From Nomia melanderi (taxonomy: Eukaryota > Arthropoda > Insecta > Hymenoptera > Halictidae), in contig NW_027475138.1 of the NCBI RefSeq assembly GCF_051020985.1, forward strand, positions 868,001 through 932,000: a stretch of 64,000 bases of DNA, given 5' to 3'. Position 1 is the stretch's first letter. The number at the start of each line of letters is the position of its first letter. Below, in pieces: positions 63,261-64,000 of the stretch. The notes under the pieces are model-generated. The model saw nothing but the letters and a program-made list of their open reading frames with translations, was not told the origin of the DNA and searched no databases. Position numbers and translations under genes: made by a program.

Positions 63261-64000
63261 AATCCAATATATATCTGGTGATATCTCGGGTGCTATTAGA
63301 GATAGCGCAATAAACCAAAGTGAATTATCTGCAGGAGGCCCTGGCGCATGAATCTGTGCAACGGGAACGACCTCGGACCACCAGGGGCCGAGAAAACCAC
63401 AGTCTCATGGGGCCGGATACTCAGGGTCAGGGGAAAATCCAATATAGATCTGGTGATATCTCGGTTGCTATTACAAATAGCGCAATAAATCATAGTGCAT
63501 TGTCTGTAGGAGGCCCTGGCGCATGAATCTGGCCAGCGGGAACGACCTCGGACCACCAGCGGCCGAGAAAACCACCATCTCATGGGGCAGGACACTCAGG
63601 GTCAGTGAAAAATCCAATATATATCTGGTGATATCTCGGGTGCTATTACAGATAGCGCAATAAATCAAAGTGCATTGTCTGTAGGAGACGCTGGCGCATG
63701 AACCTGTTCAGCGGGAACGTTCTCGGACCACCAGGGGCCGAGAAAACGACCGTCTCATGGGGCCGGACGCTCAGGGTCAGTGAAAAATCCAATATATATC
63801 TGGTGATATCTCGGGTGCTATTAGAGATAGCGCAATAAACCAAAGTGAATTATCTGCAGGAGGCCCTGGCGCATGAATCTGTGCAACGGGAACGACCTCG
63901 GACCACCAGGGGCCGAGAAAACCACAGTCTCATGGGGCCGGATACTCAGGGTCAGGGGAAAATCCAATATAGATCTGGTGATATCTCGGGTGCTATTACA
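63261..64000 (+). repeat. 7-monomer repeat, copy 2, cut by the window end
   Basis: Matches 62036-62775 to the last base, with private changes atctcggttgc, ttacaaatag and accaccatctc. The array clearly continues beyond 64000, and this HOR may run further to the right. Confidence 0.8.

Larger units (their letters stand above)
1..64000 (+). repeat. Satellite DNA array, about 366 head-to-tail monomers of about 175 bp
   Basis: The same 175-base sequence recurs from the first base to the last with no interruption. Landmarks such as gatatctcgggtgctatt, ccaccaggggccgag and ctggcgcatgaatctg return every 175 bases, always on the same strand. Only single-base phase changes were seen. Nothing unique, no transposon and no inverted segment separates monomers. 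Satellites of this size and purity are known from eukaryotic centromeres and pericentromeres; prokaryotes do not carry them. Stops fall in all frames within one or two monomers because 175 = 3x58+1, so no CDS is called. Which chromosome region this is, and in which species, cannot be told from sequence alone. Confidence 0.98.

Noticed and set aside
1..64000. CRISPR array
   Set aside because: There are no short identical repeats separated by unique spacers; the whole 175 bp repeats, and differences are scattered substitutions.
1..64000. Transposon, LTR or rDNA spacer repeat
   Set aside because: No terminal repeats, target-site duplications, open transposase or reverse transcriptase frames, or rRNA sequence are seen. 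Periodicity is unbroken.
1..64000. Telomere or telomere-associated repeat
   Set aside because: No (TTAGGG)n, (TTTAGGG)n, (TTAGG)n or similar short-repeat tract on either strand.

Overview
The whole 64 kb window is one head-to-tail tandem array of a satellite DNA monomer of about 175 bp, roughly 366 copies, all in the same orientation. I see no protein-coding gene, RNA gene, transposon, CRISPR array or unique spacer. A pure array of nucleosome-sized monomers with layered higher-order repeats (HORs) points to centromeric or pericentromeric (or other heterochromatic) DNA of a eukaryote. I cannot name the species: the monomer does not match a satellite I recognise, and no complete CENP-B box is present.

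The monomer is bipartite. A GC-rich half (about 64% GC by hand count over its first 80 bases) carries an 8-bp-arm dyad. An AT-rich half carries a CCAAT/TATATAT run and a second, smaller dyad. By hand count on a typical monomer, GC is about 53% and the CpG observed/expected ratio about 0.67. Two main subclasses differ in the last third: class A (ttacagatag, aaatcaaagtgcattg, ctgtagg) and class B (ttagagatag, aaaccaaagtgaatta, ctgcagg, which makes a PstI site). 175 is not a multiple of 3, so every open frame runs out within one or two monomers. The many 65-100 residue ORFs on both strands are therefore shadows of the repeat.

Layout. (A) 1-11.85 kb: most diverse, no regular HOR, several local segmental duplications. 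Its first 3.6 kb holds four monomers with a sharply bounded 36-bp divergent block. (B) about 11.85-31.93 kb: highly homogenised. A short proto-copy (12.08-13.05 kb) leads into two full copies of a 12-monomer HOR (2,101 bp; 13.44-17.64 kb), then three copies of a much larger composite unit (17.39-31.91 kb). The third copy is 25 monomers (4,376 bp). The first two are both 29 monomers (5,076 bp), but by different internal rearrangements: +6-2 and +4. (C) 31.93-64 kb: a different mosaic family set. It holds an 8-monomer repeat (38.86-41.93 kb), a 21-monomer-spaced duplication with a replaced monomer inside (45.4-50.3 kb), an 18-monomer block present twice (51.20-54.37 and 56.10-59.27 kb) and a 7-monomer repeat running off the right end.

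There are no genes working together here. What can be read is the history: rounds of unequal exchange, local duplication and conversion-like patching, traced through shared private variants. All coordinates were read by eye. Block boundaries are set by the nearest informative difference and are good to about 20 bp, some less.
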